Shown: positions 25,055-36,374, counted from the first letter of the stretch. The stretch: 64,000 bases of DNA from Christiangramia sediminis (GCF_020552705.1 NZ_JAJBZG010000002.1:744001-808000); one strand, 5' to 3'. Notes: generated from the sequence alone by a model not told the origin. Translations and numbers: made by a program.

Positions 25055-25318
25055 ATTATATATTGTTCTTTTAGATTAATTTTTAAGGATTGCTAAATTA
25101 CGAAATTTAGTGTTAAAATTATTTTAAGCAGAGTATCGAAATTTCATAAATACCCTGATTTTATTCAGTTTTCGTGAATTTTAACTTTAGGTAACCAAAA
25201 ACTTAGGCTTGTTTTAATAAGAATGGCCTGAATATGGAAAAAATCAAGCTTTCTATATATAGTATCTATCCACAAATAAACAATGTCATTACATATTGAA
25301 AACTATATCATATCCATT

Positions 25319-26866
25319 TTATTTATTGATATTATATAGATCTTTGTAATATTCATTCACAGATTTTTCCCAGGTGAATCGCTTCTTTTTGGCATTCATA
25401 CATATTTTTTTCCATCCTTTTTTATCATTAAAAAACAGATCAACTGCTTCAGAAAATACTTTTACGAAATTTTTGGTCTTTTCTGTGGTCGTTTTTCCGT
25501 CGAAACTAAATCCTGTCTTACCATGAATTACGGTATCTTTTAAGCCACCCGTGTGATGCACCAAACATGGCTGTCCTTTTCTCATAGCCAACATCTGGCT
25601 AATTCCACAAGGTTCAAACTGACTCGGCATCAAGTAGAGGTTTGATTCCTGATACAACATATCAATGATACTATCTGACTGGGCATTTATGAAAATGAAA
25701 TTCTTATGTTTATAACTGGCATCCCTGAAAATTGTCTCATATTCGGGGGCGCCTGTTCCTAAGAGAATATAAACCCCATTTACTTCAGCAAGCTTTTTCA
25801 TTAAGCCACCTAGGACTTCCGGATTTTCTTTGAAGAAGAAAAATTTTTGTTCCGTTAACCTGGCAACACTGGAGCAAATAAAGTCAGGTTTCTTTTCCTG
25901 CCACCTGGTGATCTTTTCGCCTGTATGAGCGAGATAATGTGCTTTATAATCTTTCTTTTCTTCCTGAAGCCATCTAAACAATCTTCGAATACATTGCCTT
26001 AAAAGTATTCCTTTTTCAACCTCCTCTATATTTGAATAATTTGCCCCGTTTAGAATACCAAAATGGCGTTTCTCCTTTTCTGCTTTTTTAAGGTCTTCTT
26101 CCAAACCTTCTCCACCAATAAAATGAGGGGGATCACTTGGCTTCTGAATATCCTCTTTATAGGATGGAGAAACGGTATGCACTGCATCTGATAGTCTTAT
26201 TCCTACCGCCATTAGATTTATACAATCCGGATACCTGCGATCGTAAAGTAATTCACGGTCGTATTCCACATCTGGGAAGAAAGCATCCACCGAAGAGAAA
26301 TTATTGCTAAAAGGCCGTATTCCCTGGATAGCCAGATTATGTATAGAATACACAAATCTTATATCTTTCAAAATTTTAAATCTGGGATGGAATTCCCGAA
26401 GAAATAAAAGCATGCTCGTATGCCAGTCGTGCAGGTGTATGATATCAATCTTTCCAAATACATTCTCACGGATTGCTGCTGCCACGCCTGTGCAAAAAAG
26501 TGAAAATACATTCGCGTCTGTAAAAAACGGCTGATCGGGATCATTGAAGTAAATATGTGCAATATCCCCGGCCTTAATATCGGGATGATGAAGAACGTAA
26601 TGTTTCACTCCTGAAATATCCTTTTTCCCCGGTACTTCATAGATCTCAGCATTGTGAGGAACACCGCGAAAAACAAAATTTACATCAGTAATTTTATTCG
26701 CTTCAGCAATATGTAATCTGGAATAAGAAGGAGTGATCACATGTGCCTGATCTCCTCTTGCAGCTATCTGTCTGGGTACATCCCGAACTACGTCGCCCAT
26801 CCCCCCCGCTTTACAGCGTGGGATTCCGTCATTTTCCGCAGCAACAAATAAAAAATTGGTCTTCAA
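25319..26866 (-). CDS. glgA: Glycogen (starch) synthase, GT5 family
   Basis: GT5 glycosyltransferase of 515 residues that extends alpha-1,4-glucan from ADP- or UDP-glucose. The N-terminal loop is KAGGMGDV (family form KTGGLGDV), the second domain has MPSQFEPCG with the catalytic Glu, and HHTGGLKDTV follows. No glgB or glgC is nearby. The start codon is TTG at 26866-26864: upstream in the same frame there is a stop and no ATG, and the next Met is within the KAGGMGD loop, so translation must begin at a non-ATG codon. The inserted KKAEKEKRHFG-like stretch around 255-275 is charged. Confidence 0.88.
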   Translation of the reverse strand: MKTNFLFVAAENDGIPRCKAGGMGDVVRDVPRQIAARGDQAHVITPSYSRLHIAEANKITDVNFVFRGVPHNAEIYEVPGKKDISGVKHYVLHHPDIKAGDIAHIYFNDPDQPFFTDANVFSLFCTGVAAAIRENVFGKIDIIHLHDWHTSMLLFLREFHPRFKILKDIRFVYSIHNLAIQGIRPFSNNFSSVDAFFPDVEYDRELLYDRRYPDCINLMAVGIRLSDAVHTVSPSYKEDIQKPSDPPHFIGGEGLEEDLKKAEKEKRHFGILNGANYSNIEEVEKGILLRQCIRRLFRWLQEEKKDYKAHYLAHTGEKITRWQEKKPDFICSSVARLTEQKFFFFKENPEVLGGLMKKLAEVNGVYILLGTGAPEYETIFRDASYKHKNFIFINAQSDSIIDMLYQESNLYLMPSQFEPCGISQMLAMRKGQPCLVHHTGGLKDTVIHGKTGFSFDGKTTTEKTKNFVKVFSEAVDLFFNDKKGWKKICMNAKKKRFTWEKSVNEYYKDLYNINK

Positions 26867-26973
26867 AAGTAGTAGTTGGTTATTTATCTGAATTTAGTAA
26901 TTAAGAGGCAGCTCTCACAGTTTTATTAATTAAATGATTGTTAATATAACATATTGAAAAATATGTATTAATT

Positions 26974-27001
26974 AAAAAAGCCCCTTCTTTCGAAGAGGCT
27001 T
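26974..27001 (-). terminator. Enolase terminator
   Basis: AAGCC-C-CTTC pairs with GAAG-A-GGCTT around a TTTC loop, with one mismatch, and TTTTTT follows on the minus strand. It lies 21 bases after the enolase stop. Confidence 0.8.
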
Positions 27002-27022
27002 CATAAAATATATACTTAAAAA

Positions 27023-28324
<1,302 letters not shown>

Positions 28325-28446
28325 TTAATTAGTTGATCAATGTGCAAGATACAAAGAGAAGTATAAAAAAGCGACTGAGATCATTAGTTTTAAAGCATTT
28401 ATAACATTAAAACGCACTAAAACGTTTTCGGTTTAGCAAGTTTTTA

Positions 28447-29115
28447 TCATAATGCTGAAAAGAGATCATAATACACACGTATTCCTAAACCAATTCTGTC
28501 CTTACTACCGCCGTTGGGTTGAAAATCATAGTCTGAAAAGTCTAAAGATTGAATAACTTCCTTGGAATCTAGCCGGGTATATTTTAGATAAAAAGAAAAC
28601 CAAAGATGATCCAGGCCAAGTAGATTAGCTTCAATTCCTGCGGCAAATGACCAGTAATTCTGAGATTCAGAATAGGTTTCTTTTTGTTCCAGATCATATC
28701 GTTCATTCCCGTTATAAAACAGGTAACGCCCATTTGCATATCGTTTACCAATATTATACTGGGGAATAAGGATCAATGCCGCTTCCTCATTTCCGAATTT
28801 TAATTTTGGCGCTAAGCTGAAAGAAAACGAGGTGAAATTTGCTTTATAAAGAGCGACCGGAATCGCGTTTGGGTCGGGACCTTCATCAAACTCACGTTCG
28901 GGCAGAACACCCGCATGAAAATTCACTCCTATTTCCGGAGCAAAAAATTTCCATTGATAAAGCTGACTTCCAAAGTTTAGATTTTAAAAAGCATTATTAT
29001 CAAAACCGGTATGGCGAAAATATTCAAAACCTCCATACAGCACCGGATGTGTTTGGGATACTGACGTAAAAAAACTAAAGAATAAAAAGATAAATATTAC
29101 TGCGCGACCAACCAT
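28447..29115 (-). pseudogene. Outer-membrane-type protein gene broken by an in-frame TAA
   Basis: A frame of 223 codons begins at an ATG (29115-29113) inside the end of the preceding gene. It encodes a signal peptide (FFSFFTSVSQ), then a segment with beta-strand pattern (VLYGGFEYFRHTGFDNN), but codon 44 is TAA (28986-28984). The frame then continues without a stop to YYDLFSAL, with alternating aromatic/polar strands as in a small outer-membrane barrel. The frame is the same on both sides, so one base change (for example TTA to TAA) explains it. An open frame from a GTG at 28926 exists but lacks the signal peptide. A sequencing error is possible. Confidence 0.75.
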
Positions 29116-29627
29116 CCTAACTGAAGCCCGAACAAGGGAGTTAAATAAGTATCGCCGGCATCATTGAATCCCATCCCTATTCCAAGATTTAGATTCAATT
29201 TAAATCCGCTATTATATACTCTTTGTAATCCCCAGGCTGGACCAACAAAACCTCCATAGTCATTAGCATATTCAAGATCACCGATAATTGGTTTCCCTCC
29301 AGTTAGGGAGGCAACGCCAGCGATATAGTTTCCGCTATTTTCAGAAGTCTTTTTTCCTTTATCTGCTCTTTTTTCAAAATTATAATAATAGCGATACTGA
29401 GCCTCAAAACCAGGGTAGATACCAAAAGCCTCTCCGCTATATGAAGATTTGTGGTATGCAAAACCAACTCCCAGATTCATATCTACCGTTGAATTATCTG
29501 ATACTGCCAGTTCATATTCTGCGGAAGGAGCAAGAAGATTTAATGAAAATTGACTATTTGTGGTAGTTTCCTGAGAAAATGAGGTAAGAGTGGTAAAAAA
29601 TAAAATGCAAAATAATAATTTTTTCAT
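29097..29627 (-). CDS. Putative outer-membrane beta-barrel protein
   Basis: Secreted protein of 176 residues. A signal peptide ends near residue 19 (TSFSQ). The mature part has eight or so amphipathic strands rich in Tyr, Gly and Asn (for example GIYPGFEAQYRYYYNF and LNLGIGMGFNDAG) and ends GLQLGWLVAQ, suggesting a small barrel or porin-like protein. Its promoter is very clear at 29650-29680. Its last 19 bases contain the start of the next gene, which is broken by a stop codon. Function unknown. Confidence 0.75.
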   Translation of the reverse strand: MKKLLFCILFFTTLTSFSQETTTNSQFSLNLLAPSAEYELAVSDNSTVDMNLGVGFAYHKSSYSGEAFGIYPGFEAQYRYYYNFEKRADKGKKTSENSGNYIAGVASLTGGKPIIGDLEYANDYGGFVGPAWGLQRVYNSGFKLNLNLGIGMGFNDAGDTYLTPLFGLQLGWLVAQ

Positions 29628-29649
29628 TGGGGGCTTTTTAAATGGATTT

Positions 29650-29680
29650 CAAAGCTAGCCGAATATTACAAAAAATCAAA
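29650..29680 (-). promoter_or_regulatory. Promoter TTTG-N19-TAGCTTTG
   Basis: On the minus strand TTTG (29680-29677) is followed after exactly 19 bases by TAGCTTTG (29657-29650), a full match to the Bacteroidota -33/-7 consensus. The ATG at 29627 is about 15 bases from the predicted start of transcription. Confidence 0.8.
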
Positions 29681-29704
29681 TTTAATTTTACACCCAAGCG
29701 TAAT

Positions 29705-29738
29705 AAAAAAAGCCGGAACTAAAATTCCGGCTTTTTTT
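29705..29738 (-). terminator. carA terminator
   Basis: AAAAAAAGCCGGAA (29705-29718) pairs perfectly with TTCCGGCTTTTTTT (29725-29738) around a six-base loop. It lies 20 bases after the carA stop. Confidence 0.9.
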
Positions 29739-29757
29739 TATTCTTCTATTATTAGAA

Positions 29758-30870
29758 TTAAGCTTTTATTGACTTAATTCTATCTATGAATTCATCAAAC
29801 AAGTAGCTGGCATCATGTGGTCCCGGGCTGGCTTCCGGATGATATTGTACTGAAAATGTATTCTTATTTTTCATGGCCAGGCCTCCAACGGTTCCATCAT
29901 TCAGACAAATATGAGTTACTTCTACATCAGGATGAGCCTCTGTCTGTTCCTTATCCACCGAAAATCCATGATTCTGGGAAGTAATTTCTCCTTTACCTGT
30001 CACCATATTTTTTACCGGGTGATTAATTCCCCTGTGACCGTGGTGCATTTTATAGGTTTTGATACCATTTGCGATAGCAATGATCTGATGCCCTAAACAT
30101 ATTCCGAATAAAGGATGATCTTTCTCAATGATAGTTTTGGTAACATTAATCGCACTTTCAAGGGGTTGGGGATCTCCTGGACCATTTGAAAGGAAATAAC
30201 CATCTGGATTCCATTCTTTCATTTCCTCGTAAGTGGCGTTGTAAGGAAATACTTTTATGTAGGCATCCCTTTCAGAAAGGTTCCTTAGAATATTGGTTTT
30301 TATACCCACATCCAATGCTGCGATCTTATAGGTCGCATTTTCATTTCCAAAGTAATATGGTTCTTTTGTAGAAACCTTTGAAGCAAGTTCCAATCCATTC
30401 ATATCTGGAACTTCAGCCAACTGTTTTTTCAAGTTCTCAATATTTGCTACATCTGTAGAGATAATAGCATTCATTGCTCCATTCTCTCTAATATAAGTAA
30501 CCAGTGCTCGTGTATCTACATCTGAGATAGCAAAAATATCGCTATCATTAAGGAATTCCTCAAGAGTCTTATCTGCAGCCGGTCTTGATTCTGTATAACT
30601 AAAGTTCTTACAGATCAATCCCGCAATTTTAGCTTTATCAGATTCATTTTCATTTTTATTGGTCCCGTAATTACCAATATGTGCGTTGGTAGTAACCATT
30701 AACTGACCGTAGTAGGAAGGATCTGTAAAGATCTCCTGATAACCAGTCATTCCGGTATTAAAACAAACCTCTCCAACGGCACTTCCTTCTTTATTTCCTA
30801 CAGATTTTCCGTAAAAAATAGTACCGTCTTCAAGTAAAATGATCGCCTTTCGTTTAGCCTGATATTTCAT
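29758..30870 (-). CDS. carA: Carbamoyl-phosphate synthase small subunit
   Basis: CarA of 370 residues, the glutamine amidotransferase subunit that feeds ammonia to CarB for arginine and pyrimidine synthesis. The N-terminal CPSase_sm domain begins KAIILLEDGTIFYG; the class I amidotransferase triad has the nucleophile Cys in GICLGHQ and the His/Glu in QYHPEASPGPHD. carB is not in the window. It has its own -7 element (30903-30896) and terminator. Confidence 0.97.
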   Translation of the reverse strand: MKYQAKRKAIILLEDGTIFYGKSVGNKEGSAVGEVCFNTGMTGYQEIFTDPSYYGQLMVTTNAHIGNYGTNKNENESDKAKIAGLICKNFSYTESRPAADKTLEEFLNDSDIFAISDVDTRALVTYIRENGAMNAIISTDVANIENLKKQLAEVPDMNGLELASKVSTKEPYYFGNENATYKIAALDVGIKTNILRNLSERDAYIKVFPYNATYEEMKEWNPDGYFLSNGPGDPQPLESAINVTKTIIEKDHPLFGICLGHQIIAIANGIKTYKMHHGHRGINHPVKNMVTGKGEITSQNHGFSVDKEQTEAHPDVEVTHICLNDGTVGGLAMKNKNTFSVQYHPEASPGPHDASYLFDEFIDRIKSIKA

Positions 30871-30895
30871 AGTTGTGTTATAGTTGCTGTTGCGT

Positions 30896-30903
30896 CAAAT
30901 TTA
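30896..30903 (-). promoter_or_regulatory. carA -7 promoter element TAAATTTG
   Basis: Exact TAnnTTTG match on the minus strand, 25 bases before the carA ATG. No -33 match is seen. Confidence 0.5.
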
Positions 30904-30926
30904 AACAATTATCTATTGGGTATAAA

Positions 30927-30957
30927 AAAAGGATAAACTATTAAAGCTTATCCTTTT
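30927..30957 (-). terminator. Terminator at the end of the ribosomal cluster
   Basis: AAAAGGATAA (30927-30936) pairs perfectly with TTATCCTTTT (30948-30957) around an 11-base loop, 28 bases after the rplQ stop. On the minus strand a run of T follows. Confidence 0.85.
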
Positions 30958-30985
30958 AAAATTTAGGTGGTAAAAAGAATCATTT

Positions 30986-31531
30986 CTATTCCTCTTTTTT
31001 ATCGTCCTTTTTTTCATCAGCCTTTGGCTTTTCAGCTTTTGGCTCTTCTTTTTTAGTTTCTTTTGCAGAAGCTTCTTTTGGCTGAGCAGAAGAAGCTGTA
31101 TCTTCAGCTTTCTTTTTACCAGCACGACGCGTAGATTTTTTCTTCTTAGGCTTCTCTCCTACGTTGTAGGTTTCATTGAAGTCTACTAATTCTATAAGCG
31201 CCATTTCTGCAGCATCTCCAAGACGGCTACCAAGTTTGATAACTCTGGTATATCCTCCAGGACGATCTCCTACTTTAGGAGCTACTTCACGAAACAATTC
31301 ACTCACTGCTTCTTTGCTACGAAGTCTACTAAATACAATTCTTCTATTGTGAGTAGTGTCTTCTTTACATTTTGTAACTAACGGCTCTACAAATACTTTA
31401 AGAGCTTTCGCTTTAGCAACAGTGGTATTGATACGTTTATGTTCAATTAGGGAACATGCCATATTCGCAAGCATTGCCTTACGATGTGCAGTTTGTCTAC
31501 CTAAATGATTTCCTTTTTTTCCGTGTCTCAT
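30986..31531 (-). CDS. rplQ: 50S ribosomal protein L17 with charged C-terminal tail
   Basis: L17 of 181 residues. Residues 1-115 are the normal protein ([18 protein letters not shown] start). Residues about 121-181 are an extra Lys/Glu/Ala-rich tail, absent from the 127-residue E. coli protein, probably disordered and exposed on the ribosome surface near the exit tunnel. It is the last gene of the alpha operon, 99 bases after rpoA. Confidence 0.95.
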   Translation of the reverse strand: MRHGKKGNHLGRQTAHRKAMLANMACSLIEHKRINTTVAKAKALKVFVEPLVTKCKEDTTHNRRIVFSRLRSKEAVSELFREVAPKVGDRPGGYTRVIKLGSRLGDAAEMALIELVDFNETYNVGEKPKKKKSTRRAGKKKAEDTASSAQPKEASAKETKKEEPKAEKPKADEKKDDKKEE

Positions 31532-31630
31532 GACATTTTTTGTTTCGTCATCTTGCTGCGACTCACTTTGAGGAGCAAATTATGACGGTTATTGTATTAT
31601 TAATTTAGACAGTAACGTTAATGAACGTGA

Positions 31631-32623
31631 CTAGTCTTTATCTAGTTTATATTTTGAAAGGTCCATTCCAAAGTTCAAACCTTTGTTGTTTACAAGCTCT
31701 TCAAGTTCAGTAAGTGATTTTTTACCGAAGTTTCTAAACTTCATCAAGTCATTCTTATTGTAAGAAACAAGGTCTCCTAAAGTATCAACTTCAGCTGCCT
31801 TAAGACAGTTTAGAGCTCTTACTGAAAGATCTAGATCTACCAACTTCGTTTTAAGAAGTTGTCTCATGTGAAGGGATTCTTCATCATAAGTTTCAGTTTG
31901 AGCGATCTCATCAGCTTCAAGAGTGATTCTCTCATCAGAGAATAGCATGAAGTGGTGGATAAGCGTCTTTGCTGCTTCAGTTAAAGCATCCTTAGGATGA
32001 ATAGAACCGTCACTGATAATTTCAAATACCAGTTTTTCATAGTCAGTCTTCTGCTCTACACGAAAGTTTTCGATACTGTATTTTACATTCTTTATAGGAG
32101 TGTAAATAGAATCAACGAAAATTGTGCCCAGAGGAGCATTGGCTTTCTTGTTTTCTTCGGCCGGAACGTAACCTCTACCTTTCTCGATAGTAATTTCCAT
32201 GTTCAGACTAACTTTCTTATCCATATGACAGATTACCTGATCTGGATTAAGAATTTGGAATCCTGAAATGAATTTCTGGAAGTGACCGGCAGTTAACTGA
32301 TCTTCCCCGGAAACTGAAATAGTAACCGATTCGTTATCGATCTCATCGATTTGCCTTTTAAACCTTACCTGTTTCAGGTTAAGGATTATTTCGGTTACAT
32401 CTTCCACTACTCCTGCGATGGTAGAGAATTCGTGATCTACACCTTCAATTCTTACTGAAGTGATCGCGAAACCTTCCAAAGAAGATAAAAGCACTCGTCT
32501 TAAAGCGTTACCAACGGTTAATCCATAACCAGGTTCCAAAGGGCGAAATTCAAATTTCCCTTCGAAATCGGTTGAATCAATCATTATAACTTTATCGGGC
32601 TTCTGAAAATTTAGTATTGCCAT
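31631..32623 (-). CDS. rpoA: RNA polymerase alpha subunit
   Basis: RpoA of 330 residues. The N-terminal domain (about 1-235) carries the dimer and assembly segments ([20 protein letters not shown]). The C-terminal domain (about 250-315) has the helix-hairpin-helix [19 protein letters not shown] that contacts DNA and activators. It sits between rpsD and rplQ, the standard order. Confidence 0.97.
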   Translation of the reverse strand: MAILNFQKPDKVIMIDSTDFEGKFEFRPLEPGYGLTVGNALRRVLLSSLEGFAITSVRIEGVDHEFSTIAGVVEDVTEIILNLKQVRFKRQIDEIDNESVTISVSGEDQLTAGHFQKFISGFQILNPDQVICHMDKKVSLNMEITIEKGRGYVPAEENKKANAPLGTIFVDSIYTPIKNVKYSIENFRVEQKTDYEKLVFEIISDGSIHPKDALTEAAKTLIHHFMLFSDERITLEADEIAQTETYDEESLHMRQLLKTKLVDLDLSVRALNCLKAAEVDTLGDLVSYNKNDLMKFRNFGKKSLTELEELVNNKGLNFGMDLSKYKLDKD

Positions 32624-32645
32624 ATTTCGACTTCTGTGTGAATTA

Positions 32646-33251
32646 TTATTTCGAATATAATTCGACTATAAATTGCTCGTTAATGTTTTCAGGAATCTGA
32701 ACTCTTCCAGGTACAGATACCAAAGTTCCTTCTTTCTTTTCTGAATTCCATGAAATCCATTCGTAAACACTGCTGTTATTTGATAATGATTCCTGAACCA
32801 CAGCAAGTGATTTAGATTTTTCTCTAACTCCAACAACATCACCTGGCTTAATGTGGTAAGAAGGGATGTTTACTAATTCTCCGTTTACAGTGATATGACG
32901 GTGTCCAACTAACTGACGGGCAGCTCTTCTTGAAGGCGCTACACCCATACGGTACACTACGTTATCTAAACGAGATTCGCAAAGTTGAAGAAGCACCTCA
33001 CCGGTAATTCCCTGTGCACGGGTTGCTTTTTCAAACATGTTGCGGAATTGACGCTCAAGAACACCATAAGTGTACTTGGCTTTTTGCTTTTCCATTAACT
33101 GGATAGCATATTCTGATTTTTTTCCACGACGACGGTTGTTACCGTGCTGCCCTGGAGGATAATTTCTTTTTTCGAAAGATTTGTCTTCACCAAAAATAGC
33201 TTCACCGAATTTACGGGCTATCTTAGTTTTTGGACCAGTATATCTTGCCAT
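32646..33251 (-). CDS. rpsD: 30S ribosomal protein S4
   Basis: S4 of 201 residues, primary binder of the 16S 5' domain. The N-terminus [16 protein letters not shown] lacks the CxxC...C zinc knuckle, so this is the zinc-independent form. The S4 RNA-binding domain [25 protein letters not shown] is intact. Confidence 0.97.
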   Translation of the reverse strand: MARYTGPKTKIARKFGEAIFGEDKSFEKRNYPPGQHGNNRRRGKKSEYAIQLMEKQKAKYTYGVLERQFRNMFEKATRAQGITGEVLLQLCESRLDNVVYRMGVAPSRRAARQLVGHRHITVNGELVNIPSYHIKPGDVVGVREKSKSLAVVQESLSNNSSVYEWISWNSEKKEGTLVSVPGRVQIPENINEQFIVELYSK

Positions 33252-33334
33252 TATTATTGTTGTTTTAGAAAGGGATTATGAATTAAGGCATTAGTCCTTC
33301 GATAATCTAAATCCTCTCCTATTAATAAAATTTA

Positions 33335-33736
33335 TTAAACTCTACGTCTCTTAGGTGGACGACAACCATTGTGTGGAAGTGGAGTAATATCGATGATTTC
33401 AGTAACCTCAATACCACTATTGTGAACTGCTCTAATCGCAGATTCCCTACCATTTCCAGGACCTTTTACATACACCTTTACTTTACGCATACCAGCTTCA
33501 TGTGCTACTTTCGAAGCATCTTCAGCGGCTAATTGCGCAGCGTAAGGAGTGTTTTTCTTAGATCCTCTAAAGCCCATCTTACCTGCAGACGACCATGCTA
33601 CAACATCTCCCTTTTTGTTGGTAAGAGAAATAATGATGTTGTTGAAAGAAGCAGTTACGTGTGCTTCACCGTTGGATTCAACGATTACTTTACGTTTTTT
33701 CTGAGTTTTAGCTTTTGGATTCGCTTTCTTTGCCAT
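33335..33736 (-). CDS. rpsK: 30S ribosomal protein S11
   Basis: S11 of 133 residues. The C-terminal platform signature [17 protein letters not shown] is complete, including the Asn-Gly that forms isoaspartate in E. coli. The first 15 residues are Lys-rich. It lies eight bases after rpsM. Confidence 0.97.
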   Translation of the reverse strand: MAKKANPKAKTQKKRKVIVESNGEAHVTASFNNIIISLTNKKGDVVAWSSAGKMGFRGSKKNTPYAAQLAAEDASKVAHEAGMRKVKVYVKGPGNGRESAIRAVHNSGIEVTEIIDITPLPHNGCRPPKRRRV

Positions 33737-33744
33737 ACTACTTA

Positions 33745-34119
33745 CTATTTAGTTGCTTTTTTCTTGTTCGCAACTGTTTTTCTTCTTCCTTTTCTCGTTC
33801 TCGAGTTGTTCTTAGTTCTTTGGCCTCTTAAAGGAAGTCCCGCTCTATGGCGAATTCCTCTATAACAACCAATGTCCATAAGACGCTTGATACTCATTTG
33901 AACTTCAGTACGTAATTCTCCTTCGATAGTAAACTGACCAACAGCTTCACGGATTTTACCAATCTCGTCATCGTCCCAATCTGAGACTTTCTTGCTCTCG
34001 TCTACTTTAGCCTCTGCAAGTATCTCCTGAGCCCTGCTTCTGCCAATTCCGAAGATATAGGTCAATGCTATAACCCCTCGTTTTTGTTTAGGTATATCTA
34101 CCCCTGCAATTCTTGCCAT
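33745..34119 (-). CDS. rpsM: 30S ribosomal protein S13
   Basis: S13 of 124 residues. It has the start [21 protein letters not shown], the helix-two-turns-helix, and the basic tail [17 protein letters not shown] that reaches the A and P sites. It follows rpmJ by two bases. Confidence 0.97.
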   Translation of the reverse strand: MARIAGVDIPKQKRGVIALTYIFGIGRSRAQEILAEAKVDESKKVSDWDDDEIGKIREAVGQFTIEGELRTEVQMSIKRLMDIGCYRGIRHRAGLPLRGQRTKNNSRTRKGRRKTVANKKKATK

Positions 34120-34121
34120 AA

Positions 34122-34238
34122 TTAGCCTTGTCTTTGTTTAAATCTAGGATTCTTTTTGTTAATTACGTAAAGGCGCCCTTTTCTGCGTACAATCTTGCAG
34201 TCGGCACTTCTCTTTTTTATTGATGCTCTAACTTTCAT
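34122..34238 (-). CDS. rpmJ: 50S ribosomal protein L36, zinc-free form
   Basis: L36 of 38 residues: it starts [19 protein letters not shown] and ends NPRFKQRQG. In zinc-binding L36 the ligands are three Cys and one His; here only Cys14 remains and the other positions are Ser, Asn and Phe, so this is the C-minus type. It is the first gene after the internal promoter at 34315-34346 and is shorter than usual gene-finder limits. Confidence 0.95.
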   Translation of the reverse strand: MKVRASIKKRSADCKIVRRKGRLYVINKKNPRFKQRQG

Positions 34239-34314
34239 CTTATCTCTTTTTTATTCGCTGGCAGAGTATTAACTCTTTCAGAGAAATTTTAGCTATCATA
34301 AATTTTTCAGAGTG

Positions 34315-34346
34315 CAAAAGTATAAAAAATTTATAAAAGGCTGAAA
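34315..34346 (-). promoter_or_regulatory. Internal promoter for rpmJ-rpsM-rpsK-rpsD-rpoA-rplQ
   Basis: TACTTTTG (34322-34315) fits TAnnTTTG; TTTC (34346-34343) lies 20 bases upstream as a -33 element. The 116-base gap between infA and rpmJ is one of the two largest in the cluster, which supports a new transcription start here. Confidence 0.7.
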
Positions 34347-34354
34347 ATTACTTT

Positions 34355-34570
34355 TTAGTATCTGTAAGTTATTCGAGCCTTACTTAAATCGTAAGGACTC
34401 ATTTCCAGTTTCACTTTATCTCCAGGAAGTAATTTAATATAATGCATACGCATCTTTCCAGAGATATGTGCAGTCACTACGTGACCATTTTCTAACTCTA
34501 CACGAAACATTGCATTAGACAATGCTTCAATGATCGTTCCGTCTTGTTCTATCGCTGCTTGCTTTGCCAT
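34355..34570 (-). CDS. infA: Translation initiation factor IF-1
   Basis: IF-1 of 71 residues, a single OB fold: [21 protein letters not shown] at the start, then [24 protein letters not shown]. It blocks the ribosomal A site during initiation. It follows secY by two bases; no map or adk lies between them. Confidence 0.97.
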   Translation of the reverse strand: MAKQAAIEQDGTIIEALSNAMFRVELENGHVVTAHISGKMRMHYIKLLPGDKVKLEMSPYDLSKARITYRY

Positions 34571-34572
34571 AA

Positions 34573-35910
34573 TTAAGCTACTGCTTTTCTGTTTTTACCT
34601 GTTTTCATTAATCCGTCATAGTGTCTATTCAGCAAATATGAATTTACCTGCTGCATAGTATCTATTGCAACTCCAACCATAATTAACAGCGAGGTACCTC
34701 CGAAGAATAACGCCCAGTTCTGTTGTACACCCAACAGTTGAACAACTATCGCAGGGAACACTGCAATAAGCGCCAGGAATATAGATCCTGGAAGGGTTAT
34801 CTGAGACATAATGCGATCTAGATATTCAGAGGTTTCACTTCCCGGACGAATACCAGGAATAAATCCACCACTTCTCTTAAGATCATCAGCCATTTTATTT
34901 GTTGGAACTGTGATTGCAGTATAGAAATATGTAAATACAATAATTAATAATGCAAACACGAGATTATACCAAAATCCGAAAATATTCTGAAATGCTGCAG
35001 TTACCCCCTGTGCAGTGTCTGAGTCTGAAAGACCAGCAACAGCTACAGGAATGAACATAATTGCCTGGGCAAAGATGATCGGCATAACTCCTGATGCATT
35101 CAGTTTTAACGGAATATATTGTCTTGATCCGAAAACATTTTTTTCATATCCACCTGAAGCAGATCTTCTGGCATACTGAACCGGGATCTGACGTACCGCC
35201 ATCACCAGCATAACCGATGCCATAATAATGGCAAACCAGATAACTAATTCTATCAGTATCATTACCAGACCACCATTCGATTCAAATACTCTTGAAGCGA
35301 ATTCCTGTATAAAGGCTTGCGGCAGGGTGGCAATAATACCAACCATAATCAATAATGAAATACCGTTACCAATACCTTTATCTGTGATCTTCTCACCCAG
35401 CCACATCGCGAAGATAGTACCCGTGGTAAGTATGATTACCGAAGAAACAACAAATGTTAAGTTGTCTCCAAGCAAAAATGCCTCTCCCGGTAAGGTTGCA
35501 AACAGGTTATAAATATAACCTGGCCCCTGAACCAGAGTGATGGCAATTGTTAACCATCTAGTGATCTGATTAATTTTCTTACGCCCGCTTTCTCCTTCTT
35601 TCTGAAGTTTCTGAAGATAAGGAATTGCAATTCCCATCAACTGAACCACAATCGAAGCAGAGATATAAGGCATAATTCCCAATGCAAAAACAGAAGCGTT
35701 CGAAAACGCACCTCCAGTAAATGCATTAAGCAATCCTAATAAACCACTATCAGTTTGGTTTGCTAAATTTGAAAGCTGAGCGGCATCAATCCCGGGAAGC
35801 ACTACCTGTGCACCGAAACGATAAACCAAAAGCAAACCGAGGGTAACTAAAATTCTATTTTTTAGCTCCTCGATTTTCCAAATATTTTTAATCGTATTGA
35901 TGAATTTCAT
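34573..35910 (-). CDS. secY: Preprotein translocase subunit SecY
   Basis: SecY of 445 residues with ten transmembrane helices, forming the protein-conducting channel of the inner membrane. The first helix region [16 protein letters not shown] and the plug, the conserved [22 protein letters not shown] segment near residue 75, and the loop [25 protein letters not shown] are present. It lies in the spc part of the cluster after rplO. Confidence 0.97.
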   Translation of the reverse strand: MKFINTIKNIWKIEELKNRILVTLGLLLVYRFGAQVVLPGIDAAQLSNLANQTDSGLLGLLNAFTGGAFSNASVFALGIMPYISASIVVQLMGIAIPYLQKLQKEGESGRKKINQITRWLTIAITLVQGPGYIYNLFATLPGEAFLLGDNLTFVVSSVIILTTGTIFAMWLGEKITDKGIGNGISLLIMVGIIATLPQAFIQEFASRVFESNGGLVMILIELVIWFAIIMASVMLVMAVRQIPVQYARRSASGGYEKNVFGSRQYIPLKLNASGVMPIIFAQAIMFIPVAVAGLSDSDTAQGVTAAFQNIFGFWYNLVFALLIIVFTYFYTAITVPTNKMADDLKRSGGFIPGIRPGSETSEYLDRIMSQITLPGSIFLALIAVFPAIVVQLLGVQQNWALFFGGTSLLIMVGVAIDTMQQVNSYLLNRHYDGLMKTGKNRKAVA

Positions 35911-35921
35911 TTGATTATCTA

Positions 35922-36374
35922 TTATAAAGTAACAACTTCACCTCCGGCAGCTTCAATAGCTTCTTTCGCTGAGGCCGTAAATTTATGAACAGATATTTTC
36001 AACTTAGCCTTTAATTCACCTCTACCTAATATCTTAACAAGCTCGTTTCTTCCGGCAAGACCGTTTTCAACTAGCACATCCATATCAACTGTATCCTTAA
36101 TTCTTCCTTCGTCCACCAGATTCTGAAGCGTATCAAGGTTGATACCTTGATATACTTTACGGTTTCTGTTAGTGAATCCAAATTTTGGAACACGTCTTTG
36201 AAGTGGCATCTGCCCACCTTCAAAACCAATCTTTTTAGAATAACCAGAACGTGACTTGGCACCTTTGTGACCTCTGGTAGCGGTTCCACCTTTACCAGAT
36301 CCTTCACCACGACCAATACGCTTGCTATTTTTTCTAACTGAACCTTCTGCAGGTTTTAAGTTACTTAAATCCAT
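35922..36374 (-). CDS. rplO: 50S ribosomal protein L15
   Basis: L15 of 150 residues. The glycine-rich N-terminal arm RIGRGEGSGKGGTATRGHKG that threads into 23S rRNA is intact, as is the C-terminal globular half. Eleven bases separate it from secY. Confidence 0.97.
   Translation of the reverse strand: MDLSNLKPAEGSVRKNSKRIGRGEGSGKGGTATRGHKGAKSRSGYSKKIGFEGGQMPLQRRVPKFGFTNRNRKVYQGINLDTLQNLVDEGRIKDTVDMDVLVENGLAGRNELVKILGRGELKAKLKISVHKFTASAKEAIEAAGGEVVTL

Noticed and set aside
25233-25298. Tiny frame of 21 codons between gltA and glgA
   Set aside because: No promoter, no recognisable peptide and AT-rich sequence in which such frames are expected by chance.
30913-31125. Frame of 70 codons on the minus strand overlapping the end of rplQ
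   Set aside because: It is the shifted reading of the Lys/Glu-rich L17 tail; the low-complexity DNA gives Lys-rich frames in more than one phase.
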